Below, piece after piece: positions 12,591-23,432 of a DNA stretch of 64,000 nucleotides (its first letter is position 1; each line of letters begins with the position of its first letter). Source of the stretch: Aphanomyces cochlioides. Taxonomy: Eukaryota > Oomycota > Saprolegniomycetes > Saprolegniales > Verrucalvaceae. A program made the translations under genes and the position numbers. Location of the stretch: the NCBI GenBank assembly GCA_019828595.1, contig JAHQRK010000009.1, positions 1,550,001-1,614,000 of the forward strand, given 5' to 3'. The notes beneath the pieces were generated by a model. It was given only the letters and a program-made list of their open reading frames with translations, was not told the DNA's origin and searched no databases.

Positions 12591-12972
12591 CTTGCCTAAC
12601 TTGGTCGTTCCATTTATTCGGATACAGGATCTTTTATCCGGAAAGAAAAAGAAAATATATTGCATTTTATTATATGACAATTTGTATGCTACTCCGTGGC
12701 GCGCAGTATTTTTATTCCAGAAAGGGCAGTCTCAAGACAAATTTTCTGCGATTTTGGCGCGGGGTTGCATAAATTATGAAAGGTTCTCCTTGCATTTGAT
12801 TCGTGGAATTTGGAATTAGACGCAGATGATTCGCACGATCTTTTGCATGAGATGAACAGCATACTCAAAGTGAGTGATTCGGAATATAAAATTTGGAAGG
12901 TTTTGTGATACAGCTGCTCATCACTGTGCAGAAATACCCCGCGCGCAACATTGAGTCAAGGTGAAGAACGCG
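12591..12972. promoter_or_regulatory. Shared divergent promoter of RAD17 and the E2F7/8-like gene, with an E2F site
   Basis: This 382-bp region lies between the RAD17 ATG (12590) and the E2F ATG (12973). It contains TTTGGCGC at 12753-12760, a perfect match to the E2F consensus TTTSSCGC and one of the forms bound by atypical E2Fs, plus GC-rich CGCGC cores nearby in otherwise AT-rich DNA. This suggests S-phase control of both genes and autoregulation by the E2F product (inference). Confidence 0.6.
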
Positions 12973-14873
12973 ATGCAAGTTGAGACCAAGGAGAGCTCGA
13001 ACAGAGGCCGATCGCCCAAGAAAACGTTCGAGAAGACCTCTACTACACATATATATGAGGTATGTTGATCCGTGCGACGTGGAGGTTGAGTCGTGTTTTC
13101 TTCAGAGGCAAGAAAGGGTAGACAATCCAAGCCCTATCCGGTGTGCCGCCGCAGAGACGATGATGACGCTCTTTATGAACTCGTCAAGAGAAGCAGAAGA
13201 AAGACTCACCCGAGAACAAAAACGAGATTATATGAGTGTCAAAAAAGTCCGCGTCAAACCACGACGAGACTTGTCGTCTTCCGTTAATGACAAATTCATG
13301 AAGAAGTCGAAACAATACAACAACAAATCCTCTCCAAAGATCAAGAAGGAGCAAACAAGTGGCCCCGAAGTTCCAACATTGGATGATTTCTCGCAAGAGC
13401 CCCATGTTGATGTCAAGCTGGAGTTTGACGACGAAGCTGACGATGCACAGCCTCGAAAGTACAAGAAGAACCGAAATATTGATTTGAAAACTCTAAAAGA
13501 GTTTGACTCTCGCTTCATTCAAGAGAACATCCGCATGGGGCGATACACTGTAGAAAACAACGGTCTGAATTGTGAAAAGAGACCCCGAAGTCCTGAGCAC
13601 GATGAAGAAACAGCAGCGAAGTTCATGTTCACAACCTCCTTGGCTGCAAATTTGACACTTGAAGAACAGTTGCACATGGTGTCCAATCCCTCGTACAGTC
13701 GAAAGGAGAAGTCACTTGGGCTCCTATGTGAAAAGTAAGTGAGCTCTCATGAACTGGCATGAACTCCTGGTCAGTTTTTTGCGACTCTATTGCAACGACG
13801 AAATTGAAGATGTTTCACTCGATGTAGCAGCATCGAAGCTTGGTATGCATACTCCTCTCTATGTGGCTCATATTCGTGCAACAGGTGTTGAAAGAAGACG
13901 AATTTATGACATTGTAAATATTCTGGAAAGCATTCACATTGTAAGCCGCAAGCGAAAAAATCTGTACAATTGGCACGGCTTAAAATCCCTCCCTACCACA
14001 ATCCACGAGATGAAGGTTCGTGATTTAAGAATTATTCGACCTCATCGCAGCTATAGGCAAGGTATGCACAAGAGGACGATGATTCTGGCAATGAGAGTGG
14101 TCCAAGTGGCGAAGAAGGCTACAAAGGTATAACACTGTTCACCCAGTCATCGATCTCAATATCTATAGGTTCAGATGCCGCTCGTCGACGGGGCAAGTCC
14201 TTGGCGAGATTAAGTCAATTGTTCGTCAAACTGTTTTTGGACGAAGAAAATATTATTATTCCCCTTGACTTGGCAGCAAAGGAACTGATTCAACGTGATG
14301 AAGGACTTGGTGAAATTGGCGGCAACGTACTCAAAAGTAAATTTCATCCCCTTGATGAATTCTAATGAGAGTGTCTAGCAAAAATTCGACGGCTGTATGA
14401 TATTGCCAATGTTCTTGTCAGTGTCGGATTGATCGAGAAGGTCCTGGTACCACATTGCCGTAAACCGTTGTTTCGATGGTTTGGAGGCCGGTTTAATCCC
14501 GACGTTTGTGGTATTCGACGGTGGGGTGAAGGTGATGAAGCTATGGTCAAAGAAGACATCGGTGGAAAACGAAGCCCGAAAGAATATGAAGAAGGCGAAA
14601 TTGAAACCGAGTCGGACAGTGATTCAGATGCTTACCATCGAGCCTTACCATGTACGAGTGTATCCTCCAACGTAGCTGAACCCGTCTACAGTGAAACTCA
14701 GTACACTCTTTCAACAAACCACACCCAAACATCTTTCAAATGACAATGAGCGGCTAAGTACTCTACTGGTGAGCGCCCAAGGTGAACTGGTGTCCATGAA
14801 CACGACCAGCCCTCAATCCGTGGCCGAAGTTGGGCTGACGTCCATTCGACCACACTCTCTCACAGCAAGTTAG
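12973..14873 (+). CDS. Atypical E2F transcription factor with two DNA-binding domains (E2F7/8/DEL type)
   Basis: Exon 1 (12973-13059) is followed by a 46-bp intron and about six more short introns. The first winged helix is assembled across introns: [20 protein letters not shown] ... [16 protein letters not shown] ... [15 protein letters not shown]. An acidic linker leads to a second winged helix: [18 protein letters not shown] ... [20 protein letters not shown] ... LFRWFG. Two tandem E2F domains with no clear dimerization region mark the E2F7/8 class, usually repressors that bind without DP. A basic, lysine-rich N-terminus precedes them. The 3' end is uncertain: one frame stops at 14743 with an acidic tail, while the frame I prefer uses two more introns and stops at 14873 (ending HSLTAS). 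Confidence 0.88.
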
Positions 14874-14962
14874 CCGTGACCACCGCACCTGTGTAGATGC
14901 CATGAATTGTTTAGTTGAAATATATCTGTGTTATTCGTATACAAACACATCGGTACTTTTCT

Positions 14963-16174
14963 CTAATAGCTCGACATGAGCGTTTCTTTCAAGTCGGATG
15001 GCTCGTTCTTTTCTTGCCGTGCTCGGACAATGTCTTGGAGGAAGCGATAGACGAAAAGTCCTGTCATGATGACAATAAGACCGACCACATCCGTCGTTTT
15101 AAGAGGCTGATGCTCTGGCATAAACGGAAACGTGAAGGCAACATTACCCAGTGGCACCATGATCGTCATAGCCTACAGAAGAATCGATGTCAATGCTCAG
15201 GGCCCCATGAAGGTCATACCAGCCACAGGATATTGGCACTGCCAAATTTGAGCATAAGGATGATCAAAAGGTTGTAGCCGACGTTGAAAAAGAGGTAGAT
15301 GGTCACAAACAACGTCGCCTTTTCGCAGTCGTCGGGATGAGGACCATCTAGAATGGTATTGTGTCCAAGATAGCATCGCATCCCATCATACAAGTTTTTG
15401 GGAAGGTCTTTCGGGGAAACAGGAGGACTACCAATCATAGCCGCAGGTACGGCCAGTGGAATCGACAAAAGGAATTGAAAGACAGCAATCCATCCATTCA
15501 GGTAGACGGCATCCAATTCAGCTTCACCCAATGCAATTTCCTTGTAGACACTGGAGAGACACATGGGAATACAGCTGATAATCATCACGGCAGACCAAAC
15601 AATTGTATTGTGATCGCCACTATCCATGGAGCGCATCGAAGGTCCCAAAACCACGATGATACCAATTGCAACAACGAGAGCTCCGACGTATTGGTACAGA
15701 GAGTACTTGGTCTTCAAGATAATTTTTGAAATGGCCATGCTGACTGGAATTGCAGCTTGTCCGAGCAATATCAACAAGGAGCCTCCCAAGTATGTGGCAG
15801 CAAAGACTTGCAAAATACCAGCCACGCTGTCGAGTGCTCCCATAATGGCAAACTTGCGCTTCGGTATGTTTTGTTGATCCATCGTGATAGCTTTGCCATA
15901 CTTGATCATGGGGATAATATAGGCAAAGCTTAGCGGAATCTACAAGCTCAGAGTCATCAAAGTCGATTTGGCGTCATACGTACGTAGACAAAGGTTGAGA
16001 GAAGGTTGATGAAGTTGGGGTAATTGTGCATTGGGATCGTCTGCAGCTTCTGAAAAACTATCCAAGGCTAAGCGATCTCCAAATACACCACTTACTCTTA
16101 TTTCCCAGTCCAATGACGATCAACGCTAGAAACACTAGCGGCAAGCGGCGGTCATTCTTTCCATGGCCGCTCAT
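14963..16174 (-). CDS. CRT-like (chloroquine-resistance-transporter-like) DMT-superfamily membrane transporter
   Basis: Four or five exons with introns of about 44-48 bp. About ten hydrophobic helices can be seen, beginning LVFLALIVIGLGN, with the CRT-family landmarks MHNYPNF, YLGGSLLILLGQAAIPVSM, SLYQYVGA and VYKEIAL. After the last intron come two helices and a short charged cytosolic tail. Relatives are the Plasmodium CRT and plant CLT1 proteins, which export drugs, peptides or glutathione-like thiols from a vacuole or plastid. The substrate here is unknown. ATG 16174 starts the first hydrophobic exon; an in-frame ATG at 16249 would add 25 residues. It is divergent from the acyltransferase gene. 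Confidence 0.88.
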
Positions 16175-16387
16175 GCTGTCGACAAGATCCAAGCAGCTTC
16201 TCTTTTGAAGAACTTCATGACAATTATTGGCATTGGTCGAAAAATTCAATGAAAATCATTTAATTGGTATTTAATTGGCCAATTATAATTATTTAAAATA
16301 ATTATAAATGATTTAATTGGATAAAATTAAGCCAATAAAAATCCACGTCATCCGTAGAAGTCTTCCTGTGTGTCTGAGCGGCGCGTC
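16175..16387. promoter_or_regulatory. AT-rich bidirectional promoter with three ATTTAATTGG repeats and a palindrome
   Basis: The spacer holds three exact copies of ATTTAATTGG (16258-16267, 16269-16278, 16311-16320), each containing an inverted CCAAT core, and a perfect 10-bp-arm palindrome (16285-16305) around a single central A. The arrangement suggests factor binding sites between the divergent transporter and acyltransferase genes. Confidence 0.5.
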
Positions 16388-17535
16388 ATGCAAGTGAGCT
16401 GGAAAGGTGTATGCTTCGTGGGAGCGCTTGTTCTCACGGCTATCTCGGCGGTGTTTATGCTCCTAACGCCAGCATTCCTCATTCTCTATGTGTTTGGCAA
16501 GCGTGGCGAGGCATTGTTCATGTACGTGCAGCAGTTGGTTCAAGGCATGTGGCTTGGCAACGTCGCGATTCTCCTCGAGCAGTGGCATGGCATGAATACT
16601 GAGATCTACATCATTGGCGACAAGTCGCGCTTAGAATACATCGCTTCGTCTGAGCGCGCTGTGTGGATTTCGAATCATCGAACCCGCATCGACTGGATGT
16701 TGCTGTGGAGTCTTGGGCTTCGAACGAATACACTGCATCACTTGAAGATCATCCTCAAGAACGGCCTTCGTAGCGTCCCTGTCTTTGGGTGGGCCATGCA
16801 AATGTTTCAGTTTATCTTCCTGGTCTGTTTCTCTGTCTCTCTGTCGTCTTAACTTGTCATTAGTCTCGCGACTGGAAGCAGGATGAAAAGTACTTGACGA
16901 CGCTTCTTACCCACTTGGGAGCCACGCGACCAAACTCGTCTTACCTCCTCTTCCCTGAAGGAACGGACTTGAGCCCATCGAATGTTGAGAAAAGCAATGC
17001 GTTTGCCGTCGCGAAAGGTCAAGTTCCTCGAAAATACTCGCTCTATCCTCGCACCACTGGCTGGAATCACATGTTCCCACTCGTCCGAGAAAACGTCGAT
17101 GCTGTCTACGATCTAACGATGTGCTACATCGACCACACGCCAAACGATCGACCGTCAGAGGCCTCTCTGCTCTCTGGGAGAATGCCGTCGACGATTAAAA
17201 TCCTCCTCGAGCGCATTCCAATCGAAACGATTCCACTCGATGCGACTAGTCTGCGCATTTGGATGGAAGAGCGATTCACTGCCAAGGAAGCCATCCTTGA
17301 AGCCTGGTACACCAAGCAGACCTTGCCACAAGACGCCCAACGAATACTCGACCATGACATCTTGCAACGCGCACACCTTGTCCAAGCCTTTTGGATCCTC
17401 CTCTGCACACTCTGCTTCATGACGCTCTACGAATACGTCATCGTTCGCATTTGCGGCATCCTGGTTATTCTTGGCCACACGATCTTCACCGGACGAGGTG
17501 GCAGCGATGGCTATCTGCTCAATCGCAAATTGTAA
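16388..17535 (+). CDS. LCLAT1: Lysocardiolipin / lysophospholipid acyltransferase (LCLAT1/AGPAT8-like)
   Basis: Two exons (16388-16822 and 16864-17535) around a 41-bp intron (16823-16863). It transfers acyl groups from acyl-CoA to lysophospholipids at ER or mitochondria-associated membranes. Seen: an N-terminal membrane helix, the catalytic NHx4D box as NHRTRIDWM, the acceptor motif FPEGTDLSP, the LCLAT1-type HPRTTG-like YPRTTGW and a DAVYDLT segment, and two C-terminal hydrophobic stretches. Of about 368 residues, close to the family length. I use ATG 16388; the frame is open only a few codons further and begins there with a GTG. Confidence 0.9.
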
Positions 17536-17578
17536 TACACTAGATTTTGCGTCGCCTCCATCAGTGCATAAGTCTCGC

Positions 17579-18199
17579 ATGGCATGGAAATACAATTCTG
17601 CTGATACGATTTGGTCGACGAGAGCACACTGAGCTGAAGAGTCAATGAGGGCCTGCGCTGCGAGAAGAGCATGAAGCAAGAGAATGGTGGTTGAACTTTA
17701 GGCCATTCATGACGCTGTCCAGGTTTGCAAGCTGGTTTCCTTCACGCCACACTCTTCAACTCTGCTCGTCGATCAAACTTGATGGCCATTTACCCTTAGG
17801 GATCGACACAATTCGCCGATTTTCCAACATCTTCCTGCTAGAGTGCCAAGCTCAATCGTCACTCGATGCTCTGGACGCGTCATCAATCAAATGCCGTGGG
17901 GGAACACGCCTGGACAGGGCTCTTTCGCTCGCTTTGATCTGGAGCATGACTGCATCTTTGTGTACTCAAGTCACGCAAGCAAAGGCGTGTCCCTCCACGC
18001 GATTCATGACAGAACCAAAGATCGATTCCAGAGCACCCAGGTATGTCTCGAACGCGATGAAAATGGATCTGCCATCGACGTCACATTGGGCAATCGTCGC
18101 ATCTTGTCGATTCCCGTGGGACTTCTGCCACCAGAAGAAAGCCTTAGCCATTTTGCGACTTGTGTAGATGGCGATCAGAGGACAAGGGACTTTCGATGA
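17579..18199 (+). CDS. Hypothetical protein, exon structure unresolved
   Basis: The best-supported part is the last exon (about 17850-18199), a protein-like frame with GQGSFARFDLEHDCIFVY and TLGNRRILSIPVGLLPPEE, ending 13 bp before the convergent kinase stop. It has no ATG of its own, so upstream exons are needed. Candidates are an ATG at 17579 and small exons joined across stop-containing DNA up to about 17840, with TAG acceptors near 17700 and 17802. I do not recognise the family. The opposite strand also has open frames at 17560-17680, so the 5' half may belong to something else. Confidence 0.35.
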
Positions 18200-18212
18200 T
18201 GCTATTGTATCT

Positions 18213-19613
18213 TTAGACGGTGTTGTTATTGAACCATGCATGACGAAGAGCTTTGTGAGCTGTGATGCGCTCCTTGGGATCTTTCTTCAAAAGCGCAACG
18301 ATGAGCGCTTTCGCGGCATTACTCACTTGAGGCTTGTGGCGTTGGCTGGGCCGAGGCACTGGAAACTCAACTTCGTCGCTGATACAAGCACTCGGCGGGT
18401 AGAACGCTGGATAGGCAAAGAGCATCTCAAAGAGAATGAGCCCGACGCTAAACATATCGACAGCCGTCGTGTAGGTCGGCGTTGCTTGCAAGAGCTCAGG
18501 CGCTACATGTGATAAGTCGGCAACATCGTTCAATGGACGCACCAATGTAGCCGACGGTGCCGTAGATCCCAGAGAAGGGCAAGCCTGGATCTTGTCTGTT
18601 GTACGCCCGCGCGGCGCCAAAATCGCATACTTTGAGCTGGCCATGACCGTCCAAGAGGAGATTATGAGGCTTGAGGTCATGGTGGACAATGCCGTTGCCA
18701 TGCAAATAGTCGAGCGCAAGCAAAAGTTGGCGGAAGAGCTGTTTCGCCTCTTCTTCCGGCATGCCCATCTTCCCAATGCGATGCTCCATGCTTCCGTTTT
18801 CAGCGCGCTCGAGTATAAAGTAATGCGCTACCTACATGGACGCAGTTAGACGCATTCCATCGCTTCCGGTCGTACCTTGTCTTGGTATGTATCAATGAGT
18901 TGGATAATATGCGGGTGGCGGCAGCTCCGATGAATGACTTCTTCACGGATGACCGATTGTTTCTCGTCGGGCGACTGGAGGATGCACTTCGGGATGACTT
19001 TGATCACGACAGAATGCTGCTGCGACGAAAACACTTCAGCATTGTGAACCTACGAGCAAGTTGAACACGGAAGCGGAGATGCGCGCGCGCGGCGTACCTG
19101 TCCATATTGACCATTCGCAAACGATTCACGGATGAGGTAACGCCCATGCATGGCTTGTTCTCTTGGCGTGAGGAAGTTGAGACCGCTGGAGAGCGAGACG
19201 GATCGTTTTCCAAGCGGCGACATTGGCGACGGTGGAATCGAACATGTGCAATGCAGTTCGTTGCAGTTGGCGCACAAATGCGTCGTGAGCGCAGTTGAAA
19301 AGTCTCGCAGTTCTTGGACAGACGGCAACGACGCCCGCGGTCGGGATTCCGAGTCTGGCGTCTTTGGTCGTTGATACGACGACGATTTCGACGGATACGA
19401 GTACAAATCGCCGCTGCTGCATGCTCGCGTTCGTCGCGACAGCATCGCCGGTCCAAGGACCGAGCTCGGATCCATCGCTTTCCGATGGCGCTGACTGATG
19501 ATGACAAACTCGGACGGCACGCGGAAGAGCACGCCGCCGACCATGAGATCTGTGTGGCTGACCTGCTCTGGCTTGCTCACACTGCGCTTGAGCCGTCGTT
19601 CATTCTGCGCCAT
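18213..19613 (-). CDS. Serine/threonine protein kinase with a basic N-terminal extension
   Basis: Four exons; the introns (about 40-47 bp) follow NGQYGQ, DTYQDK and TVGYI. From ATG 19613 there are about 180 residues of Ser/Pro-rich, basic sequence with a [11 protein letters not shown] cluster, then a kinase domain: a degenerate glycine loop ([11 protein letters not shown]), the VIKV lysine, catalytic [11 protein letters not shown] (HHD instead of HRD), DFGAA (DFG intact), APELL, and subdomain [17 protein letters not shown]. The catalytic Lys and both Asp are present, so activity is likely. The changed HRD arginine suggests it does not depend on activation-loop phosphorylation. The C-terminal part resembles CAMK/eIF2-kinase-type domains but I cannot place the subfamily. 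Confidence 0.85.
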
Positions 19614-20501
19614 TTTCCTCGTCGACCTTCTGGCGAAAATTCGTATTGAATTGTCGGTGATAAAAATAGACGCGCGATAAAACCATGGACAAAATTTACA
19701 GTACAAAATTTGGAGGATATCATCCACGGCGCCGCTCGCCACAGCCACCCAAGCACCACAGCATGCTCGCCGTCGTCTCCATCTCTTTCTCATCGTCATG
19801 GAGAGACTGCGCGAATTGAAAAGAAAACGCAATTTTGGGGGCTGTTCCCCCTATACCATCCCCCCTCGATGGGGGATTTCAACGCAGGCAAACACAAAAC
19901 ATAGCACGACAGGACCGTCCACCACAATCTTCGCAAGGTATTCCAAGTGTTGTTTCACGCTGATACGCATGGACTTTGCGCTGGAAGAACATGATGGAGC
20001 GCCATGAAGGGGAATATGGAATATGCAGCGTAACACAAAGTCCAGAGGCGCGGCTGCGCACGGCAGATGCGAGTTGCTGGCCGTGCGACCGACATGAAAT
20101 CCAAGAGGACAATGCGCAGGCGGTGAGTTTCAATGATCCAGTGCGAGTATTCATCAAGAGGAAGGTGGTTTACCGCTTGGGGATGCCACTTGGTGTCAAT
20201 TCACTTTGAATTTTCCATCAACTTCAATCGCAGCATCACATTGCAGTTGGAAATTCTGACAGCATGTTTTGCATACAAAATGGACCATCAACGGCAAAAC
20301 TGCCACCGTTCTCGCCGTTTCCTGGCTATTTTCAGTGCGAGAACAATCCAGATTTGCTCGAGACAGTAGAGCGCTTTGTTGTCGTCCTCGTGGAGCATGT
20401 CATGACCTGGAGAGCCCAAGATGACATAAGACAAGATGATACGCATTTTGGATTCAAGAGACGAGCATGACAGCAGTGAATGGGACAACGGGAAGAATGC
20501 C
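19614..20501. other. Spacer with a C/G-run hairpin; no confident gene
   Basis: Between the kinase start and the ABM gene. It contains a small hairpin (ATCCCCC 19858-19864 with GGGGGAT 19871-19877) just after another GGGGG/CCCCC pair. Several short, cysteine-containing frames on both strands (for example minus 19879-20470) could be exons of a small gene, but I could not join them convincingly. Confidence 0.3.
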
Positions 20502-20819
20502 TCAGAGCAAGAACATTTCGTCCTTGGGCGTTTGGAAGATGCGCGTTTTCTCATGCGGATCGTCGAGAACTTGCTCGAGCGTGGCGTTGATCTTCTTGTA
20601 CTCGCTGCTGGCTTCCCATGCCTTGTACGCTTGTTGGGATCGCCACTGGGAAATCATCACGTGGTTGTGGTGATCCGTCATGTCGCCCCACGTCTCGCAC
20701 GAGATGAAACCCGGCTGGCGCTTCGCCACGGCTTGCATTTGTTCCATGAGACGCGTGACCGTTGGCTCAAAACCGCGGCTCATCACTCGCTCCGTCAAGA
20801 CACGCACAGGTCCAGACAT
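20502..20819 (-). CDS. Antibiotic biosynthesis monooxygenase (ABM)-fold small protein
   Basis: An intact single exon of 105 residues, the usual size of an ABM-domain protein. Landmarks are the first strand VRVLTERVMSRG, a helix with QMQAVAKRQPGF, then SCETWGDMTDHHNHVMISQWRS with the typical W after the strand, and a last helix ending AYKAWEASSEYKK. ABM proteins are dimeric ferredoxin-like folds: small oxygenases, haem-degrading enzymes or stress proteins. No substrate can be assigned. I chose ATG 20819; the frame upstream lacks an ATG. A 282-codon open frame on the opposite strand is its mirror. Confidence 0.8.
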   Translation of the reverse strand: MSGPVRVLTERVMSRGFEPTVTRLMEQMQAVAKRQPGFISCETWGDMTDHHNHVMISQWRSQQAYKAWEASSEYKKINATLEQVLDDPHEKTRIFQTPKDEMFLL

Positions 20820-21255
20820 GTTGAAATGGAAAATGGATCTTTCAGAGGACGACGCAGACACGCAGCGAGACTGTGCCGGATCTTGTCAAGAAGCGTCCCA
20901 TGTCGATACAAAGTCGCAGTGAAGTTGGCGAGTGAAATTTCTCATGGTCGTCCATTCTCTCGACTCTGTTTCTTCTATGATGCACAATCTGGTCGCTGTT
21001 TCTCCAAGGGTGATCCAGTGTTGATTCAACAGAGAAAGTGGCTGCACTCGACTCTGTCAAACGGTCAACACTCGCTCAAACTGTGGGCTTCTCCAGTGGG
21101 ACGACCAATGGCTTTCTGTGTCGACAAGTTTCGTGACGTGGTCGACGCAGCTATCTTCTTGGCTGATCTTGAGCATTTCGATGGTTGTATCAATGGAAGA
21201 AAGCAAAGTCATGGTAGCGACCATCGACCCATGAAGCGGATTGTCAGGAAGTCGA
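20820..21255. other. Spacer without a supported gene
   Basis: Frames of 60-100 codons occur on both strands, but none has recognisable motifs or clean splice structure. Confidence 0.3.
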
Positions 21256-21669
21256 TCAAGGGCGATAAAGAAGCACGGCGATGAAAGCGGGATGCATGTT
21301 GTGTTGCCAAGTAACATTGTGACACATGCCAGGTTTTATGTGATGCGCCAGAACCGCATCACGAAGACCACTGTGAAGTTCGCTGGCGCGGGCTTGAAGA
21401 GCTATGGACATCAGAGGTATGGAGAAGTAAGTTGTGAGAAAGCGTGGCGTCGGCAAATACTTGTCATTTCGATGGCGTCGAGTGGATCAATGTTCGCATA
21501 GATGGATACTTCGCCGCCAAGAGCAGAGATAGCGCCAGTCTTTGTTTGTGATCGATTCACTTCTTGACAGCCAAACTTAGACAGCATCTCAGTTGCTGCC
21601 GCTCTCTTGTGGAAAAGTCATGAACATATCCTCGGCTGGCTTTGCCGTTCCCTACGTGAAGTAAGACAT
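21256..21669 (-). CDS. Small conserved-looking protein of about 100 residues, three exons
   Basis: A 14-nt first exon (ATG at 21669, MSYF) splices to an exon giving AAATEMLSKFGCQEVNRS and TGAISALGGEVSIYANIDP, ending DAIEMT. This splices again (acceptor near 21413) to LQARASELHSGLRDAVLAHHIKPGM, ending AVLLYRP and a stop at 21256. The second exon is invisible to a simple search for long frames because it is bounded by introns. Codon choice and length look like a real small gene. I do not recognise the family and assign no function. The first junction is the weakest part of the model. Confidence 0.55.
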
Positions 21670-22667
21670 ATTTCGTTCTTATTGGTCAAAATTAATTCTT
21701 GACGATAATATTGGCCAATGAGATAGAACTCATTGTGCTCAACCACTGAGTGCTATAAACGAGTAAACGAGATAAAAGGGCACTGAAGTTCACTGGCTCG
21801 CCCCGTGAGCTCTAAACTTTGTCAAGTGGACATCAATTATTGATTACTAGTACATTGTTTCCTCCTTGGCCATTTTGACTGTTTCAGAGTGCAGTTTTGT
21901 CGAGGAGCTCCAAATCAAGCTTGGATCTTAAGGCTTTGCTCTGTTTTAACTTGAGAAGGCTTATAGACACTGCGTTGTTAAGATGAAAGGCTCATCTCAA
22001 CAGGGTAAGTCAGTTAAACGCTGTATAAATATAATTTGACTTTCAGCCAATCACAGTTAATTTAGTATTAAATGAGCCAATCAAAACGCTTGAATCTATA
22101 AACTAAGTCGATGGCGACTGAACCTTGCCAACTAAATCGCACTTTCTGAATTTCAGGTTATCTCAACTATTCAAACATGCTCATCAAAGATTCAGTCAAA
22201 ATAAGGTTTCCGTTCTGGCTATTTTGACGGACTATCTGGTCGCACGCTACACACCCCAGCGCGTCATGGCCGTGTGGGTGATCTATTCCTGTCAGATGCG
22301 TGCAACAATGCAGACATGGCCGCAAAAATGCATGGCGCATGCCATTTGGTATGCGCCATGCGATGTCCATCGGTCACGACGGCAACAGTCTTGACTGGCG
22401 TCAGTCGATGAAACGCGGTCGACTCCACGCACACCCAATCATGTCTGAGAGCAAAATGCTCCCTCGTCATGGATAGACAATCAACTTGACAGTCGATCCA
22501 TGAGCAAGCTAGTTCCAGACATGCACACGCAGAGCGGTGATAGAAAGCTCGGCTTTTATGTCGCGACCGAGCAAGAGATCTTGAAGAATCTGTCCAGTTC
22601 TGCCTCTCACTCCATAGTGATGTGTTTTATTAAATAGGGAAGAATAATTTAAGGGGAGGTCGCATGA
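21670..22667. other. AT-rich intergenic region with CCAAT motifs
   Basis: About 1 kb without a convincing gene. CCAAT-type motifs occur near 21690-21720 (ATTGGTC, TTGGCCAATGAG) and at 22046 and 22076 (CAGCCAATCA, GAGCCAATCA), matching motifs elsewhere in the window's spacers. Confidence 0.4.
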
Positions 22668-23432
22668 CTACAATCCGTCAAAGTTGACTTCTGTGAAAAC
22701 GCGCCGGCGAGAGGGGAGCGCGGGCATAGATTTTGAATCGGAGGACTTGAACATGTCGTGGTAGAGGGCACTGTGGCATTTGGGCGACACACCTTGGTCA
22801 ACCACTGTGTGGGAGCGCTGAAGGGTGCCGAGTGGCGTGTGAGGTTGTGAATTCGTGGGAGAAGGGGCTTCGAGTTTCGTGATCTTGGCTGGATAGCTGT
22901 ACGAGTATGTTCCTGGATTCTTGCGCTGTAGCGACTTGGAGTCGAGCACAACGCAGTCGGACTGAGCGGCAGAAGATTCGGCAGGAACGAACGCAGGAAG
23001 ACTCAACTGTCGCTTGAGACCGCGGGTATCGTCGCGCCATTCGAGGAAAACCATGAGGGCAGCGTCGACTTTGTTGCGGAGAAGGCACACATCGGCGTGG
23101 TCGGTCTCGCGGAGCCGTCGGACAAGTTTCTGGAGGAACTGATTCAAACAGACGAGTTTCTGTGACGACGACGGGTCGAGGAGACACTTGAGTGACGCTA
23201 GAAGGGAGCCAACCCAGCATTCCTGTGCACACGCGGTTTTGGACGCGAGTTCGTTCAAGTCGTCGTAGAGTCGAACGAAATCTGTATGGTACTTGTACAC
23301 ATACCAGAGCGTGACGGGCAGTTTGTGCTGCACTTTGACACACACGACGTACTTCTCTCGGTTTGGTCCTTTGGCACCAATGCACGACGTGACGGACGCG
23401 AGGATGTCTTTCATTCTGTCAATGAGCCCCAT
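22668..23432 (-). CDS. PX-domain-like phosphoinositide-binding protein
   Basis: A single exon of 254 residues. The N-terminal 130 residues resemble a PX domain: HKLPVTLWYVYKYHTDFVRLYDDL has the strand pattern and the Arg/Tyr block seen before the membrane loop of PX folds, and a helical part with LNQFLQKLVRRL follows. The C-terminal half is Ser/Pro-rich and likely disordered. PX domains bind PI3P and bring proteins to endosomes, so a trafficking or signalling role is inferred. The canonical PPxxP loop is not obvious, so the lipid specificity is doubtful. ATG 23432 is clear. Confidence 0.65.
   Translation of the reverse strand: MGLIDRMKDILASVTSCIGAKGPNREKYVVCVKVQHKLPVTLWYVYKYHTDFVRLYDDLNELASKTACAQECWVGSLLASLKCLLDPSSSQKLVCLNQFLQKLVRRLRETDHADVCLLRNKVDAALMVFLEWRDDTRGLKRQLSLPAFVPAESSAAQSDCVVLDSKSLQRKNPGTYSYSYPAKITKLEAPSPTNSQPHTPLGTLQRSHTVVDQGVSPKCHSALYHDMFKSSDSKSMPALPSRRRVFTEVNFDGL

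Noticed and set aside
17155..17679. 174-codon minus frame overlapping the acyltransferase
   Set aside because: Mostly antisense of the acyltransferase. Only the short part beyond its stop remains possible.
20436..21284. 282-codon plus frame over the ABM gene
   Set aside because: It is antisense to a recognisable ABM domain and does not resemble any protein.
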